7,291 bases of DNA from contig CALLYN010000316.1 in assembly GCA_937858455.1 (NCBI GenBank), positions 1 through 7,291 on the forward strand, read 5' to 3'. The position numbers were made by a program, and so were the translations under genes. Origin of the DNA: an uncultured Kouleothrix sp. GTDB lineage: Bacteria; Chloroflexota; Chloroflexia; Chloroflexales; Roseiflexaceae. The notes under the pieces are model-generated. The model did no database searches and had not been told where the DNA came from. It worked only from the letters and a program-made list of their open reading frames with translations. Shown in pieces: positions 6,289-7,291 of the stretch. The first letter of the stretch is position 1. Every line of letters begins with the position of its first letter.

Positions 6289-6301
6289 GAGGGTATGCCA
6301 G
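6289..6301. repeat. Right direct repeat flanking the MITE-like element
   Basis: This is the second exact copy of GAGGGTATGCCAG, matching 6179-6191, immediately after the element's right end. From here to the moxR promoter (6302-6376) I see only a weak GC hairpin (GCGCCGG 6329-6335, CCGGCGC 6350-6356) and no gene. Confidence 0.65.
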
Positions 6302-6376
6302 CAGGTGCCGCCGCGCCCTGAGGCATGCGCGCCGGGCGCTGCTCTGGTACCGGCGCGGCTTTAACAAGCTTAATCT

Positions 6377-6405
6377 TTGACACTGCCGATCGGCTATGCT
6401 ACACT
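6377..6405 (+). promoter_or_regulatory. Promoter of the MoxR ATPase gene
   Basis: A perfect -35 TTGACA (6377-6382) is followed after exactly 17 bases by -10 TACACT (6400-6405), which also carries the TGC extension (6397-6399). Transcription would start near 6412, leaving a leader of about 68 bases. This is the strongest-looking protein-gene promoter in the window and suggests housekeeping sigma-factor expression. Confidence 0.8.
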
Positions 6406-6467
6406 GCCGCCGCACCAGCAAGGGATCGAATAGCCATCCACGAGCCGCCGGCGCCGCGGTGGGCGCG

Positions 6468-6473
6468 AAGGAG
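6468..6473 (+). promoter_or_regulatory. Ribosome binding site that sets a GTG start
   Basis: AAGGAG lies 6 bases before GTG at 6480. It selects that GTG over the in-frame ATG at 6516, which has no such site. Confidence 0.8.
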
Positions 6474-6479
6474 CCGCCA

Positions 6480-7291
<812 letters not shown>

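Noticed and set aside
5128..6321. A 397-residue open frame on the plus strand opposite the dinG 5' end
   Set aside because: It is an antisense shadow of the exonuclease domain and runs into the MITE-like repeat and promoter region.
6310..6359. Rho-independent terminator in the GC hairpin region before the moxR promoter
   Set aside because: The stems are short or compete with each other, no gene upstream on the plus strand needs terminating, and the downstream T-run is only three bases.

Overview
The window is a GC-rich (roughly two-thirds G+C) bacterial chromosomal segment with long, clean, codon-biased genes. Protein style and the dispersed palindromic repeats suggest a member of the Chloroflexota (Roseiflexus/Chloroflexus/Kouleothrix-like). 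That assignment is an inference from general resemblance and was not tested by a search.

Layout, left to right. (1) Positions 1-51 hold the 5' two-thirds of a tRNA-Val(GAC) gene on the minus strand, with its own near-consensus promoter. (2) Divergent from it is dnaN (222-1355, +), the DNA polymerase III sliding clamp, with an extended -10 promoter and a good ribosome binding site. (3) A class 3 lipase-like alpha/beta hydrolase (1372-2259, -) converges on dnaN with only 16 bp between the stops. (4) Divergent from the lipase, across 21 bp, is a DUF1684-family protein (2281-3135, +). (5) A perfect 9-bp stem hairpin (3160-3182) separates the DUF1684 gene from the convergent dinG. (6) dinG (3214-6105, -) is a 963-residue fusion of a DEDDh exonuclease and an XPD/DinG-type helicase with all four candidate iron-sulfur cysteines. 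(7) The 374-bp gap 6106-6479 contains the dinG promoter, a 100-bp miniature inverted-repeat element with flanking direct repeats, and the promoter of the next gene. (8) A MoxR-family AAA+ ATPase (6480 to the right edge, +) is cut off by the window.

The genes do not form one operon. Orientation alternates in divergent and convergent pairs, so each gene appears to be its own transcription unit. dnaN and dinG are replication/repair functions. The lipase and DUF1684 genes have no visible link to them. MoxR usually heads an operon with a DUF58 protein and membrane vWA proteins, which would lie beyond the right edge.

The most interesting signals are repeats. Two purine/pyrimidine-asymmetric palindromic insertions sit inside the dinG reading frame. 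They are in the same frame relative to each other and encode related peptides (KDEG...SSSxLxPSS). One lies in the linker between nuclease and helicase, the other in a helicase loop just before the first iron-sulfur cysteine. This looks like a family of palindromic elements that is tolerated inside proteins, comparable in concept to Rickettsia palindromic elements. The second signal is the MITE-like hairpin between the divergent dinG and moxR promoters. I saw no CRISPR array, toxin-antitoxin pair, phage gene or complete insertion sequence.
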